A stretch of 64,000 nt of DNA from Yonghaparkia sp. Root332 (GTDB lineage: Bacteria > Actinomycetota > Actinomycetes > Actinomycetales > Microbacteriaceae), in NCBI RefSeq assembly GCF_001425665.1, contig NZ_LMCX01000001.1, positions 1 through 64,000 on the forward strand, read 5' to 3'. The notes beneath the pieces were generated by a model. That model was not told the DNA's origin and ran no database searches. It saw only the letters and a program-made list of their open reading frames with translations. The position numbers and the translations under genes were made by a program. This document shows, in pieces, positions 24,763 through 33,935 of this stretch. Position 1 is the stretch's first letter. The number at the start of each line of letters is the position of its first letter.

Positions 24763-25979
24763 GAGGTCCTTCGCGATCTGATGGTAAGCACCCACGTGCC
24801 GAGACCGACTCTGACTGCGGTGCCGGCGAAGACGACCAGCCCGGCCTCCACGAGAGTGAACCCCTCGAAGGACAGCAGAAGTCCCATCCCAGCAGCAGCG
24901 ACGACGCTCGCCAGCGCGATCAGGAGCTGCGTGCGATACACGTTGAGCACGAGGAGGAGAGCACTATTCGAGGCGACGATCGGAAGCAGAAGCAGCGTGG
25001 CCGCGATGGGGAGGATCTCCATCACGCTGACGGCGTACTGCGGGCCGAACACGAGGGCGACCCCGACCGGCCCGAGCCAGACGGTCAGCAGGCTGGTGGC
25101 GAGCGTGATCGCGAAGACCGGCCCGCCGAGGCGGCGGACGGCTCGCGAGGCTGATCCGAACCCGGCCGAGCGACTCACGTCCGCGAGATCGCCGATCAGG
25201 ACCTGCTGGATCGATCCGAGAGCGAGCGACGCGAAGGAGATGAGGTATGAGAGCACGGCGAAGCGCGCGATATCGGCTAGAGAGCCGTGCGCACTCAGCA
25301 GGTAGACGGGGAGGTAGGCGAGCACCGACACGCTGGCGAAGGCGAGACCTGAGGGTAGGCCTGCGCGGAGGATCCCTCTGACGGATCGCGCCGAGTTCGA
25401 CCTCCCGGAGGGGCCGAGACCTCGCGTGCGCGCGGCCAGGTATGAGAGCACGCAGACGACGGCCGAGACGACCAGTGAAGCAGCCAGCGCGACCGGCAAG
25501 GAACGAGTCGCGAAGAGCAAGGCGGCGGCGACCAGGAGAGTGATCCATGCGTTCGCCCCTGTCAGCGCCGCGATGATGGCATAGCGCTTCGACTGCTGAA
25601 GAGGAGCGAGCGCCATGTCGGAGACCGAGTCGATCGCGCGCACCGCTGCGACGAGGGCCCCGATGGCGGCGAGCCTGGGATCGAACAGGAACAGCACCAT
25701 CGACGCGGCGAGAGCGGTGATCGCCGCGACGGCACGGATCCCGTAGTAGGTGTTCGTGGACGCGCGGTGCTGCAGTGTCAGGTAGACGTTGCGAAGCGAC
25801 ATCTCCGCAACCGTGAACAGCGGCGTGGTGACCGCTACGGCCAGCGTGTAATACGCCACGTCCTCCAGCCGCCCCAGCTGCGCGAGGACCACGATGAGCA
25901 AGAACTGGGAGACCGCACGACTCAGGTTGGCGGCGAACATCGCGGCGGAGCCGGTCAGGAGTGCGCGAGGTGCTCGCAT
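24759..25979 (-). CDS. Polysaccharide flippase of the MOP superfamily (Wzx-like)
   Basis: A 406-residue protein with about 12 membrane helices, beginning with the typical RALLTGSAAMFAANLSRAVS helix and a YYTLAVAVTTPLF segment. It fits the oligosaccharide-lipid translocases that move undecaprenyl-linked repeat units outward. The ATG at 25979 is preferred over a GTG 36 bp upstream because a GGGAGG site lies 12 bases before it. It is divergent from the polymerase gene at 26124 and coupled to the pyruvyl transferase. Together they form a Wzx/Wzy pair. Confidence 0.85.
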   Translation of the reverse strand: MRAPRALLTGSAAMFAANLSRAVSQFLLIVVLAQLGRLEDVAYYTLAVAVTTPLFTVAEMSLRNVYLTLQHRASTNTYYGIRAVAAITALAASMVLFLFDPRLAAIGALVAAVRAIDSVSDMALAPLQQSKRYAIIAALTGANAWITLLVAAALLFATRSLPVALAASLVVSAVVCVLSYLAARTRGLGPSGRSNSARSVRGILRAGLPSGLAFASVSVLAYLPVYLLSAHGSLADIARFAVLSYLISFASLALGSIQQVLIGDLADVSRSAGFGSASRAVRRLGGPVFAITLATSLLTVWLGPVGVALVFGPQYAVSVMEILPIAATLLLLPIVASNSALLLVLNVYRTQLLIALASVVAAAGMGLLLSFEGFTLVEAGLVVFAGTAVRVGLGTWVLTIRSRRTS

Positions 25980-26123
25980 GCCCCCTTCGACCTCCCTCGA
26001 CGCGCCCCGACTCACGTGCCAAGCCTGTCACACGGCGGACCGCGCTCCTGGCGGGCCGCCACGGCTCAGAGGGCGCGCGATACAGTGATTGCGCAGCGAC
26101 GACGATCTCGACCCGAGGACCAG

Positions 26124-27551
26124 GTGAGAATTCCAGACCTTCGCTCCCGCCTGGGCGGCAGCTGGACCGACGGCGCTCTGCCGACGATCGCTTCGGTCCT
26201 GATCGTCGTAGCGCTCGGATGGTTCTGCCTGACGCTGCCTCCCGTCCTCGGATTCACGGTGGCGATCGCCACGATCGCTCTCGTCGCGATCGGCCTCTTC
26301 CGACTGGACGCTGCCGAGCTTCTGGTGATCCTTCTGCCGATCACGTTCTACGGCGAACTGCTGGGGTCCCGCGTCAACCTCGCCGCGAGCGACTTCGTTC
26401 TGCTCGCTATCATGGTCCGCGCGCTCCTGGACCGATCTGGCGAGTCACGGCGATCTCACTCGACTTTCCACACCGTCACCATCGTCCTGCTGATGGCCCT
26501 TCTCTCCATCGCGAGCATCGGCCCTCTCGTCAGCACCGCTCTCGGTCGCCCGGTCGACGCAGTGGCCTACGGAACGGACGCGGCGAAGCTGGTCATCGTG
26601 GCTCTCTACTTCTGGGTCTCCGCCGACGTCATCCACGCGCACTTCGTCAGAGGATCCGATCGGATCTTCTCGGTATGGGCATGGACGTCCTCCCTCAACG
26701 CGATCATCGGCTCCCTTGGCGCTCTGGCCTTCTCCCGGGGATCTGATATCGGCTTCTCGCTCGGCATCAGGGCCACCGGAACCTTCGAGGATCCGAACGC
26801 ATTCGCCAGCTACTTGATCGCTTCCGTCGGGATCGTCATGCTGGCAGCGTTCCGACGCCGAGGCACCGTACTGTCCTGGCACCTGGTGCCTCTCATCGTC
26901 GGGCTCTACCTCTCCTACTCCCGAGCCGCGATCGTCGCCGTCGCGGTGCTGGCGATCGCCACCCTCGGCGTCTCGTACCTTGCTCCGCAGCTTCGGGCGC
27001 TCCGGCGCCTGCTGATCGTCGGCGGAGTCGCGATAATCGGTGTCGGATTCGCGGCGCTCAACACGGGTGTGATCACCTACGGTCGAGAGGCGAGCTTCGG
27101 GGAAGACGTCCGCTACGAGATCTGGTCGGCTGGACTGGAGGTGTGGCGAAGCAATCCGTTCATCGGAGTCGGTCTTGGCCAGTTCCGACTTCAGACCGAT
27201 CAACTCGTGGATGGGCCGCTGTCGTTCCTGGCCCACAACACCTACATCTCGTTCCTGGCGGAGTCCGGTCTTGCTGGGCTCATCGCGTTCCTCGCGATCC
27301 CCGCGGTCTGCCTGATCTCGCTGCTCAGGGCGCGACAGGTCGAGCACCTGCTGCTCGTCCCCTCGCTGATCGGCGTGCTCGCGATGGCAGCGACGCTGAA
27401 CCTCCAGAATCAGCGCTTCCTGTGGGTGTACCTGGCGATCTGCGGTGCTGTGATGCTCGCCGATGCGCTGGGCCCCGCATCCCATGATCGTGCGCTTCCC
27501 CTGCGATCTGCAACGCCGCCGCGCCGCTCGGCAGCGCGTTCAGTGATCTGA
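26124..27551 (+). CDS. O-antigen polymerase/ligase family protein (Wzy-like)
   Basis: A 475-residue polytopic membrane protein with about 12 helices. The large external loop includes VRYEIWSAGLEVWRSNPFIG, GVGLGQFRLQ and FLAHNTYISFLAESGLAG, which carries the conserved His-Asn of the Wzy_C domain. It likely polymerises the repeat unit exported by the neighbouring flippase. The GTG at 26124 is selected for a GAGGA site 7 bases upstream. Its last 12 bp overlap the end of the convergent GT4 gene, leaving no room for a terminator. It is the only plus-strand gene of this locus. Confidence 0.87.
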   Translation: MRIPDLRSRLGGSWTDGALPTIASVLIVVALGWFCLTLPPVLGFTVAIATIALVAIGLFRLDAAELLVILLPITFYGELLGSRVNLAASDFVLLAIMVRALLDRSGESRRSHSTFHTVTIVLLMALLSIASIGPLVSTALGRPVDAVAYGTDAAKLVIVALYFWVSADVIHAHFVRGSDRIFSVWAWTSSLNAIIGSLGALAFSRGSDIGFSLGIRATGTFEDPNAFASYLIASVGIVMLAAFRRRGTVLSWHLVPLIVGLYLSYSRAAIVAVAVLAIATLGVSYLAPQLRALRRLLIVGGVAIIGVGFAALNTGVITYGREASFGEDVRYEIWSAGLEVWRSNPFIGVGLGQFRLQTDQLVDGPLSFLAHNTYISFLAESGLAGLIAFLAIPAVCLISLLRARQVEHLLLVPSLIGVLAMAATLNLQNQRFLWVYLAICGAVMLADALGPASHDRALPLRSATPPRRSAARSVI

Positions 27552-28667
27552 AGCACTGAGCGAAAGGGACGCGAGGAACGCCTCCTGCAGCTCGAACACC
27601 CGGCGTTGCGAGTATTCAGACTCGACTCGCGCGCGCGCATTCGCTCCCATGACCTCGCAGAGGGCAGGGTCTGAGGCCAGCCGGCAGATCGCGTCGGCGA
27701 GTGCTGACGGGTCCCCTGGAGGCACCAGCAGACCGGTGACCCCCTGCACCACGGAGTCGACGGCGCCCGTGGCTGTCGTCGTGATGGTGGGGAGTCCCAT
27801 GGCGCCCGCCTCCAGCACGACGTTCGGAAACCCCTCCCGGAGGGTCGGAAGGCAGACCAGGGAGAACTGCTCGTAGACGTCGCGGGTGTCCGCGGTGTAC
27901 GGGAGTCGCCGTATGGAAGCGCCGGCGTCCGCAGCACGTCGCACAGCCGCTTCGCTGGCGGTGTCCTCCGCCGGGCCGACCAACACAAACTCGATCGTCG
28001 GATCGAACTCGGCAACTTTGAGTGCAGCCTCGGCGAGAGTCGCGATTCCTTTGTCTGCAGTCAACCTCCCGACGAATCCCACGGTGAAAGCGCCTCCCCG
28101 CGCTCGAGGTTCAGTTCGGGTGAACCGATCGAGATCGACGCCGTGCGAGCTCCCGGATCCGAGGACCGTCACATCCCGGGCGATGCCCAGTTCGCGCACG
28201 CGGTCAGCGAGGCTCGGACTCACAGCGACTACGCGCGTCGACGAGGCGGCGGCGATCCGCTCGGCGACGCCCATGAGAGTTCTGCGCCAGCCGGTCGATG
28301 TCTCGAGACGGAGCCCCCAGACCTGGTAGACGCGGTTCGGGACGCGCGCAAGGCGAGCGGCCACGCTCACGAGAAGCCCCGCCTTCGGCGTCGCGGCTAC
28401 GACCACATCAGGTCTGAGGCGTCGGAGCGTCCTCCACACCGAGACGAGAGCTACGAGGTCTCGCGCCGGGGACGGGTTCCGAGCGATCGGGATGGGCGCG
28501 GCATCAGCTCCGAGCCCCCTCGCGAGCGCTGCGAGACCGCCCTCATCCTGAGACATGAGAGTCACCCTCCATCCCCTCTGCACGAGGTATCCGGGGTACT
28601 CGGAATAGAACGTGCGGGCGGTGAGCTCACTCGTGACCGCGAGAACGACGTGCTTCTGGATGGCCAT
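27540..28667 (-). CDS. GT4 family glycosyltransferase
   Basis: A 375-residue retaining glycosyltransferase with two Rossmann domains. The N-domain begins VVLAVTSELTARTFY and has ATPKAGLLVSVAARLARV and VYQVWGLRLE; the C-domain has VGFVGRLTADKGIATL and the donor-binding PTLREGFPNVVLEAGAMG with the E-x7-E spacing. The N-terminal layout recalls the WbpH/PglA group acting on bacillosamine-type lipids, consistent with the next genes upstream. ATG 28667 is used; a TTG at 28697 with an AGGAG site is an alternative that adds 10 residues. It follows the acetyltransferase gene by 46 bp. Confidence 0.85.
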   Translation of the reverse strand: MAIQKHVVLAVTSELTARTFYSEYPGYLVQRGWRVTLMSQDEGGLAALARGLGADAAPIPIARNPSPARDLVALVSVWRTLRRLRPDVVVAATPKAGLLVSVAARLARVPNRVYQVWGLRLETSTGWRRTLMGVAERIAAASSTRVVAVSPSLADRVRELGIARDVTVLGSGSSHGVDLDRFTRTEPRARGGAFTVGFVGRLTADKGIATLAEAALKVAEFDPTIEFVLVGPAEDTASEAAVRRAADAGASIRRLPYTADTRDVYEQFSLVCLPTLREGFPNVVLEAGAMGLPTITTTATGAVDSVVQGVTGLLVPPGDPSALADAICRLASDPALCEVMGANARARVESEYSQRRVFELQEAFLASLSLSASDH

Positions 28668-28713
28668 GAGTGACCGGGTCTCCTTTTCCTCTGGCAAGGA
28701 TCTCCTGCGCTCC

Positions 28714-29367
28714 TCAGTCGGACCGCGCAGACCATCGTGCGGGGACTCCGATCGCGGTCACCCCCGATGGGACGTCTCGAGTGACGCACGCGGCCGCTCC
28801 GACAACAGACCCGGCTCCCACGCTCAGACCCTGCAGCACGACTGCTCCGGCGCCGAGGAGGGTCGAGGAGCCGATCGTCGTCGATCCGGACACGATCGCC
28901 CCGGGATTCACGGAGACGAAGTCCTCGAGAACCGCGTCGTGCCCAATGGTGGCGTTGGGGTTCAGGTGGACATGCGCGCCGATCCTCACATCCGCTGACA
29001 CCTGGACGCCCGCGCAGATGACGACGCCCGCGCCGATATCCGAGTGCAGGCCGACAGTCGAGGACGGGTGCCTCAATGTCAGTGGGCGCAGTTCGGAGGC
29101 GCCCAGAGCGACTGCGACTCTCGCTCGATGGCTCGGGCTCCCGATCGCGATGACGTAGGCCTCGCCGCTCGGATCGCGGAGGAATTCCTCCACGGAGCCG
29201 AGGTGTGGGATTCCTGCCCACGCCATCCGCTGGACACCCTGCGAACCCGCGGCATCGTCGACGACGCCTTCCACGGTCAGCCGCTCGCCCGAGGCCTGGA
29301 GCGCCGAGATCACGTTGAGCGTCTCGCGGGCGAAGCCGCCCGCGCCGACGAGTACGACGCGCGTCAT
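28714..29367 (-). CDS. NeuD/PglD-type sugar O/N-acetyltransferase
   Basis: A 217-residue enzyme: an N-terminal nucleotide-sugar binding strand-helix unit (VVLVGAGGFARETLNVIS) and a C-terminal left-handed beta-helix built of hexapeptide repeats (about residues 85-200). The likely catalytic histidine is in NATIGHDAVLEDFV. PglD members acetylate the 4-amino group of UDP-4-amino-sugar with acetyl-CoA to give UDP-diNAcBac. The ATG overlaps the sugar transferase stop codon (ATGA). The PglF- and PglE-like genes in the same operon support this reaction. Confidence 0.85.
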   Translation of the reverse strand: MTRVVLVGAGGFARETLNVISALQASGERLTVEGVVDDAAGSQGVQRMAWAGIPHLGSVEEFLRDPSGEAYVIAIGSPSHRARVAVALGASELRPLTLRHPSSTVGLHSDIGAGVVICAGVQVSADVRIGAHVHLNPNATIGHDAVLEDFVSVNPGAIVSGSTTIGSSTLLGAGAVVLQGLSVGAGSVVGAAACVTRDVPSGVTAIGVPARWSARSD

Positions 29368-29990
29368 CTGAGAGGACCCTGACCCTGGAACTCGCTCATG
29401 CTGACGCCGTTCCCATCGGTGACTCCGCTGCCCCTGAGCACGACGGCCACCGTGCGGGCGAGGATGCGCGCATCCAGCGCGAGCGTACGAGTCTCCACGT
29501 AGCGAACGTCCAACTCCAGCCGCTCCTCCCACGAGATCGCGTTGCGGCCGGAAACCTGGGCGAGCCCGGTAATGCCCGGTCGGACCTCATGTCGCCGGCC
29601 CTGCCGGACGCTGTAGAGATCCAGATACCGCACGAGTAGCGGGCGCGGCCCGACGAAGCTCATGTCCCCGACGAGGACGTTGAACAGGCTGGGCAGCTCA
29701 TCCAGGCTCGTTGCTCTCAGACGGGCTCCGAACGGAGTGATGCGTTCGGCGTCGGACACCCGACCGGACGCCTGATCCGGGTGCCGCATCGTTCGGAACT
29801 TGCGCAGCCGGAAGATGCGACCGTTCCGACCAGGACGCTCCTGACTGAAGAGAACGGGGCGACCATGCACCACCAGCACCGCGAGCGCCGTCACCGCCAT
29901 GATCGGCATTGTCACGACGAGGAGGCTCGCAGCTCCGATCACATCGAGCCCGCGCTTGACTGCCGCGTCGAGCCGAGCGGTCGATGTCAC
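29364..29990 (-). CDS. Initiating phosphoglycosyl transferase (PglC/WcaJ type)
   Basis: A 208-residue monotopic enzyme that transfers a phospho-sugar from a UDP-sugar to undecaprenyl phosphate, starting glycan assembly. Evidence: an N-terminal re-entrant hydrophobic helix after KRGLDVIGA, then RPVLFSQERPGRNG, FRLRKFRTM, the catalytic Asp-Glu pair in ATSLDELPSLFNVL, SFVGPRPLL and RPGITGLAQVSGRN. Its small size equals PglC rather than the two-domain WbaP. The GTG at 29990 overlaps the aminotransferase stop (GTGA). The UDP-diNAcBac made by neighbours is the probable substrate. Confidence 0.92.
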   Translation of the reverse strand: MTSTARLDAAVKRGLDVIGAASLLVVTMPIMAVTALAVLVVHGRPVLFSQERPGRNGRIFRLRKFRTMRHPDQASGRVSDAERITPFGARLRATSLDELPSLFNVLVGDMSFVGPRPLLVRYLDLYSVRQGRRHEVRPGITGLAQVSGRNAISWEERLELDVRYVETRTLALDARILARTVAVVLRGSGVTDGNGVSMSEFQGQGPLR

Positions 29991-31123
29991 CGGCGTCCGC
30001 CCTCGAGCGCACGCCCGAGGGCCTCGATGACGCGATCGATGGCGGCAGCGCTCAGCACGGACCCGCTCGGCAGCGCCAGTCCCGTGGCGAAGAGCCGATC
30101 GGCAACGCCGGTCAGCAGCCCGGGCGCGCCCCGGAAGACCGGTTGCTGATGCATCGGCTTCCACAGCGGCCGGGATTCGATGCCCTGCTCGTCGAGGCTG
30201 GACCGGATGGACTCCGGGGTGTGGCCCGCCGAGTCCTCCTCGACGAGGATCGCCGTCAGCCAGCAGTTGTCGCCCTCATCCTCCGAACCCTGGAAGAGGG
30301 TGACGCCGTTGAAGTCCTCGATGAGCGACCGATATCGCCGTCGAAGCGAGCGTCTCCGCTCGATCATTCCGGGGAGACGACCCAACTGGGCCCGCCCCAT
30401 AGCCGCCAGCAGATTGCTGAGGCGGTAGTTATATCCGATCTCTTCGTGCTCGTAGTGAGGGACGGGCTGACGCGCCTGAGTCGCCAGGTGCCGGGCTCTC
30501 GATGCGAGCGTCTCTTCGTTGGAGAGCAGCATCCCGCCGCCGGAGGTGGTCATGATCTTGTTCCCATTGAAGGACAGGACGGAGGCACGACCGAAGCTCC
30601 CGGCCGGTCGGCCGTCGCGCTCGGCGCCGAGCGACTCCGCGGAGTCGCAGAGTACCGGCACTCCGTACTCGGCTGCGATCGGAAGGATCCGGCCGTAATC
30701 CGCGGCGCGACCGAGAAGATCGACCGGGATGATCGCCGCGGGCAGATCGGCGGTCGCCCGCATCGTCTTCAGCGACTCCTCCAGAAGGCCCGGGTCCATG
30801 TTCCCGGTCTCGTCGACATCCACGAAGAACGGCGTCGCTCCGACGTACGCGATCGCGTTCGCTGTGGCGGCGAAGGTCATGGTCGAGGTGACCACGACAT
30901 CACCTCGCTTCACACCGAGGGCGAGGAGGCCGAGATGCAGAGCCGCCGTACCAGAGCTGAGTGCGACCGCATGCTCCACGTCGCAGAACCGTGCGACCTC
31001 GCGCTCGAAGGCGTCGACGTCGGGCCCGAGGGGCGCGGCCCAGCCCGACCGGATTGCTCGCACGAGTGCGGCCTCCTCCTCGGGACCGACATCGGGAGAT
31101 GACAGAAAGATGCGATCGATCAT
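29987..31123 (-). CDS. DegT/DnrJ/EryC1 aminotransferase, PglE-like
   Basis: A 378-residue PLP enzyme that would aminate the 4-keto sugar formed by the dehydratase encoded next to it. Motifs: SSGTAALHLGLLALG near residue 57, the PLP-contacting DSAESLGAE (160-168), and the Schiff-base lysine Lys189 in SFNGNKIMTTSGGG. The DSAES and NGNK variants match the PglE/PseC-like group more than the WbpE group, whose member at 56822 here has DAAQ and YPTK. Both its ends overlap neighbours by 4 bp (ATGA, GTGA). Confidence 0.9.
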   Translation of the reverse strand: MIDRIFLSSPDVGPEEEAALVRAIRSGWAAPLGPDVDAFEREVARFCDVEHAVALSSGTAALHLGLLALGVKRGDVVVTSTMTFAATANAIAYVGATPFFVDVDETGNMDPGLLEESLKTMRATADLPAAIIPVDLLGRAADYGRILPIAAEYGVPVLCDSAESLGAERDGRPAGSFGRASVLSFNGNKIMTTSGGGMLLSNEETLASRARHLATQARQPVPHYEHEEIGYNYRLSNLLAAMGRAQLGRLPGMIERRRSLRRRYRSLIEDFNGVTLFQGSEDEGDNCWLTAILVEEDSAGHTPESIRSSLDEQGIESRPLWKPMHQQPVFRGAPGLLTGVADRLFATGLALPSGSVLSAAAIDRVIEALGRALEGGRR

Positions 31124-32955
31124 GCCGTCGTCGCCTCCCGCGACTCGCGTCGCGGCTCGTGTGGAGCCGTCGATACGCGCATCCAGGAATGCTCGTCGAG
31201 AAGGTCGGGATCGAGCGATGGGATCGCGGTGTGAGCGATCTTGGGGTGGAACCGCCGATCATCGCTCTCGCCCTCGGCGACGAGCTCCTCGTGCAACTTC
31301 TCGCCCGGGCGAAGACCCGTGTAGACGATTTCGACATCGCGACCTGACATCTCGACCATCCGCTGCGCGACGTCGAGGATCCGGACGGGCTCGCCCATGT
31401 CCAGAATGAGCACTTCGCCGGGTTCACCGATGCCCCCGGCCTGCATGACGAGCTGACATGCCTCAGGGATCGTCATGAAGTAGCGCGTGACGTCCGGATG
31501 GGTGATGGTGAGCGGCCCCCCCGATTCGATCATCGATGTGAAGACGGGAAGCATGGACCCGCGGCTCCCGAGCACGTTGCCGAATCGAACGGAGAGATAC
31601 GGGCGGCCGGTCTGATCGGCCGCCCATGCGGTCAGGCGCTCGGCGATCCGCTTCGAACGGCCCAGCACGCTCGTCGGGTTCGCCGCTTTATCCGTCGAGA
31701 CGTTGATGAACGTGTCCACGTCGGCCTTCATCGCCGCGCGCAGCACGTTCAGAGTGCCGAGGACATTCGTCTTCCACGCCTCACCGGGGTACTGCTCGAG
31801 CATCGGAAGGTGCTTGAGAGCCGCGGCGTGGAAGACCACGTCGGGCCGACGATCGAGGAAGAGCCGCTCCAGGGACGCCGAATCGCGGATGTCGTTGAGC
31901 ACCACCTCCTCGGTGTCGAGGAGACCGTGGCCGTGGATCGCGAGCTGCACCGATTGAAGGGACGTCTCGTCGCGGTCGAGCATGATCAGTTCGGCCGGAT
32001 CGAAGCGGGAGATCTGATTGCACAGCTCCGCGCCGATCGAGCCTCCAGCACCCGTAACGAGAACCCGCTTGCCGGTCAGGTAGCCGGCCACCGACTCGAT
32101 CTCGGTGTCGACCGGATGGCGCCCGATGATGTCCTCGATCGCGAGGTCGCGCAGGTCACTGATCTTGGAGGCGCCCGCGAGCACTTCGTTGAGCGGCGGC
32201 AGCACCATGACGTGCATGTCTGCGGCCTCTGCCGCGACGCTGGCACGCCGCAGCAGCTCGGCATCGGCACGAGCGATCGTGATGATCAGTACCGTCGCAC
32301 CCGTTGACCGTGCCACCAGTGTCAGGTCATCGATGGTGCCGGCGACGGCGACGCCGTCGAGCTGCAGGAACCTCTTCGCAGGATCGTCATCGATCAGTGC
32401 CACCGGACGATACGGCGAATCCCGGTCAAGCCTCATCCGGCGCACCATCGCCTGGCCGACGTGGCCCGCTCCGTACACGACGGCGTTCTCAACGGGGCCC
32501 GAGTACTCCATCGCACGCTCGACGAGGTAGCGCTTCGTGTACCGGCCGGCGCCCATGATGATGAACGCGATCGGGAAGGCGATCAGGGGCGTGGACCGCG
32601 ACAGCCCGAACAGGCCCCCGATGGTGAGAACGGCGAGCCAGACGATCACGGTCACCGTGAATGCCGTCGCGACGAGTGCTCTGACCTCGGCGAAGCTGCC
32701 GTAGGGGTGGCGCCCGCGGTAGAGGTAGAAGCCCCAGCCGATCACGAACTGCAGGGTGATGGCGAACAGGATGAGCACGGCGAGCGCGGCCCAGGGGACG
32801 CGCGCGTAGTCGAAATCGACACGGAGCATTCGCGCGGCGAAGAGCGCGATGACCCATGCGGAAGCGTCCAGCAGGAACTGGCTGCCGAACCGGGACAGCG
32901 GCCCGCGCGAATAGGCGCTCTGCATCCGGCGGGTGAGCGAATCGACTAGGACCAT
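31120..32955 (-). CDS. Membrane-bound UDP-sugar 4,6-dehydratase (CapD/WbpM/PglF family)
   Basis: A 611-residue enzyme that dehydrates UDP-GlcNAc to the 4-keto-6-deoxy sugar. Four helices lie in residues 30-140, followed by a first Rossmann unit (YGAGHVGQAM, 161-170) and the catalytic SDR domain (TGAGGSIGAEL, 301-311). The active-site segment is NVSTDKAANPTSVLGRSKR (residues 418-436), with Leu in place of the Met or Tyr found at the proton-relay position in characterised relatives. Long WbpM-type proteins normally have this two-part layout. Its start overlaps the BNR protein gene by 10 bp. Confidence 0.92.
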   Translation of the reverse strand: MVLVDSLTRRMQSAYSRGPLSRFGSQFLLDASAWVIALFAARMLRVDFDYARVPWAALAVLILFAITLQFVIGWGFYLYRGRHPYGSFAEVRALVATAFTVTVIVWLAVLTIGGLFGLSRSTPLIAFPIAFIIMGAGRYTKRYLVERAMEYSGPVENAVVYGAGHVGQAMVRRMRLDRDSPYRPVALIDDDPAKRFLQLDGVAVAGTIDDLTLVARSTGATVLIITIARADAELLRRASVAAEAADMHVMVLPPLNEVLAGASKISDLRDLAIEDIIGRHPVDTEIESVAGYLTGKRVLVTGAGGSIGAELCNQISRFDPAELIMLDRDETSLQSVQLAIHGHGLLDTEEVVLNDIRDSASLERLFLDRRPDVVFHAAALKHLPMLEQYPGEAWKTNVLGTLNVLRAAMKADVDTFINVSTDKAANPTSVLGRSKRIAERLTAWAADQTGRPYLSVRFGNVLGSRGSMLPVFTSMIESGGPLTITHPDVTRYFMTIPEACQLVMQAGGIGEPGEVLILDMGEPVRILDVAQRMVEMSGRDVEIVYTGLRPGEKLHEELVAEGESDDRRFHPKIAHTAIPSLDPDLLDEHSWMRVSTAPHEPRRESREATTA

Positions 32956-33935
32956 GACGCACCTCCGTCACTCGATCGCTGGATCAGGTCACCCGCCCAT
33001 AGCCAGACCGTGCTCGCCGCCTCGGCGATCGCAACAACGCCCGCGAAGTCTGCGGGAGCGATGTCGGTCAGGAGACACCCGGTAGCGCTCGACGCAGCAG
33101 AGGCCGCGTCGATCTGCAGAACCTGGATTCCGGCGCAGCCCTCTCTGCCCACAGCGGCTGCGATGAAGCCGGCTGACGCATTGCCGATCGCCTGGACACC
33201 GGGTGCAGGAACTGCGGCCGACCACGACGCGCCACTGTCGGATGTCGTTGCAAGGCTCCCGTCGGCGCACAGCACGAGTGCCGAGGCCCCGTCGCGCGCT
33301 GCGAGGGCCACGACCGACTCGCAAGGCGCTGTTGCCGATCCTGTGGGCGACTGCACGCGCGAGCGATCCGCCGGATCGACGAACCAGGCTCCCGCGAGCT
33401 CGTCGGGATACTCCTCGTAGTTGTCACCCGCGACGAAGGTGCGGATCAGCGTGGGCGTGCAGTCCGTGCCCCGCAGTGCCACCATCGTCGCAACGTCGGG
33501 CGCCTCCACGACGATGCGCTGGAGAGAGGTCACACCGGTCGGGGCGGTCGCGTCCGTATCGCGCCAACTCGCTCCGCCGTCCGTCGTGAGCTGCGGCGTC
33601 GCTTCGGTCTGCGGGCACGGCCCGGTGAGCGCGCGCCACGCCACCTCCGCGTCGAGCGCCGACAGGATGTGGGTCGAGGGCTCAGGCGCGATCGCCGCCG
33701 ACTCCGCAGGGGAGGACGCCGACGGGCTCGCAGATGCTGAGGGGGATGTGGACCCTCCGGGTTGGGGCGTCACGATCGGAACGGCGTCGGGCTCGACCTC
33801 CGTCGCCGCTCGATGAGCACCCAGCGCCCACGCCACGAGCACGGCGTCGAGCACCAGGAACGCGACGAGCGCGAGCACCGGCCACAGCCGGCGCTCGACG
33901 CGCCTCTGAGGTCGTCGCGGAGCCGCCATCGTCAC
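32946..33935 (-). CDS. Membrane-anchored BNR/Asp-box repeat protein of unknown function
   Basis: A 329-residue protein with an Arg-rich cytoplasmic N-terminus, one membrane helix (about 18-39), a Ser/Pro spacer (55-85) and an external domain with three Asp boxes: TTDGGASW (117-124), TSDSGASW (231-238) and SSDGGASW (321-328). Asp boxes mark beta-propeller folds like sialidases or HCF136-type proteins, but catalytic residues of sialidases are not evident and six external cysteines suggest disulfides. The protein ends one residue after the third box. The GTG at 33935 overlaps the phosphatase stop codon (GTGA). A glycan-binding or assembly role is inferred only from the operon. Confidence 0.75.
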   Translation of the reverse strand: MTMAAPRRPQRRVERRLWPVLALVAFLVLDAVLVAWALGAHRAATEVEPDAVPIVTPQPGGSTSPSASASPSASSPAESAAIAPEPSTHILSALDAEVAWRALTGPCPQTEATPQLTTDGGASWRDTDATAPTGVTSLQRIVVEAPDVATMVALRGTDCTPTLIRTFVAGDNYEEYPDELAGAWFVDPADRSRVQSPTGSATAPCESVVALAARDGASALVLCADGSLATTSDSGASWSAAVPAPGVQAIGNASAGFIAAAVGREGCAGIQVLQIDAASAASSATGCLLTDIAPADFAGVVAIAEAASTVWLWAGDLIQRSSDGGASWS

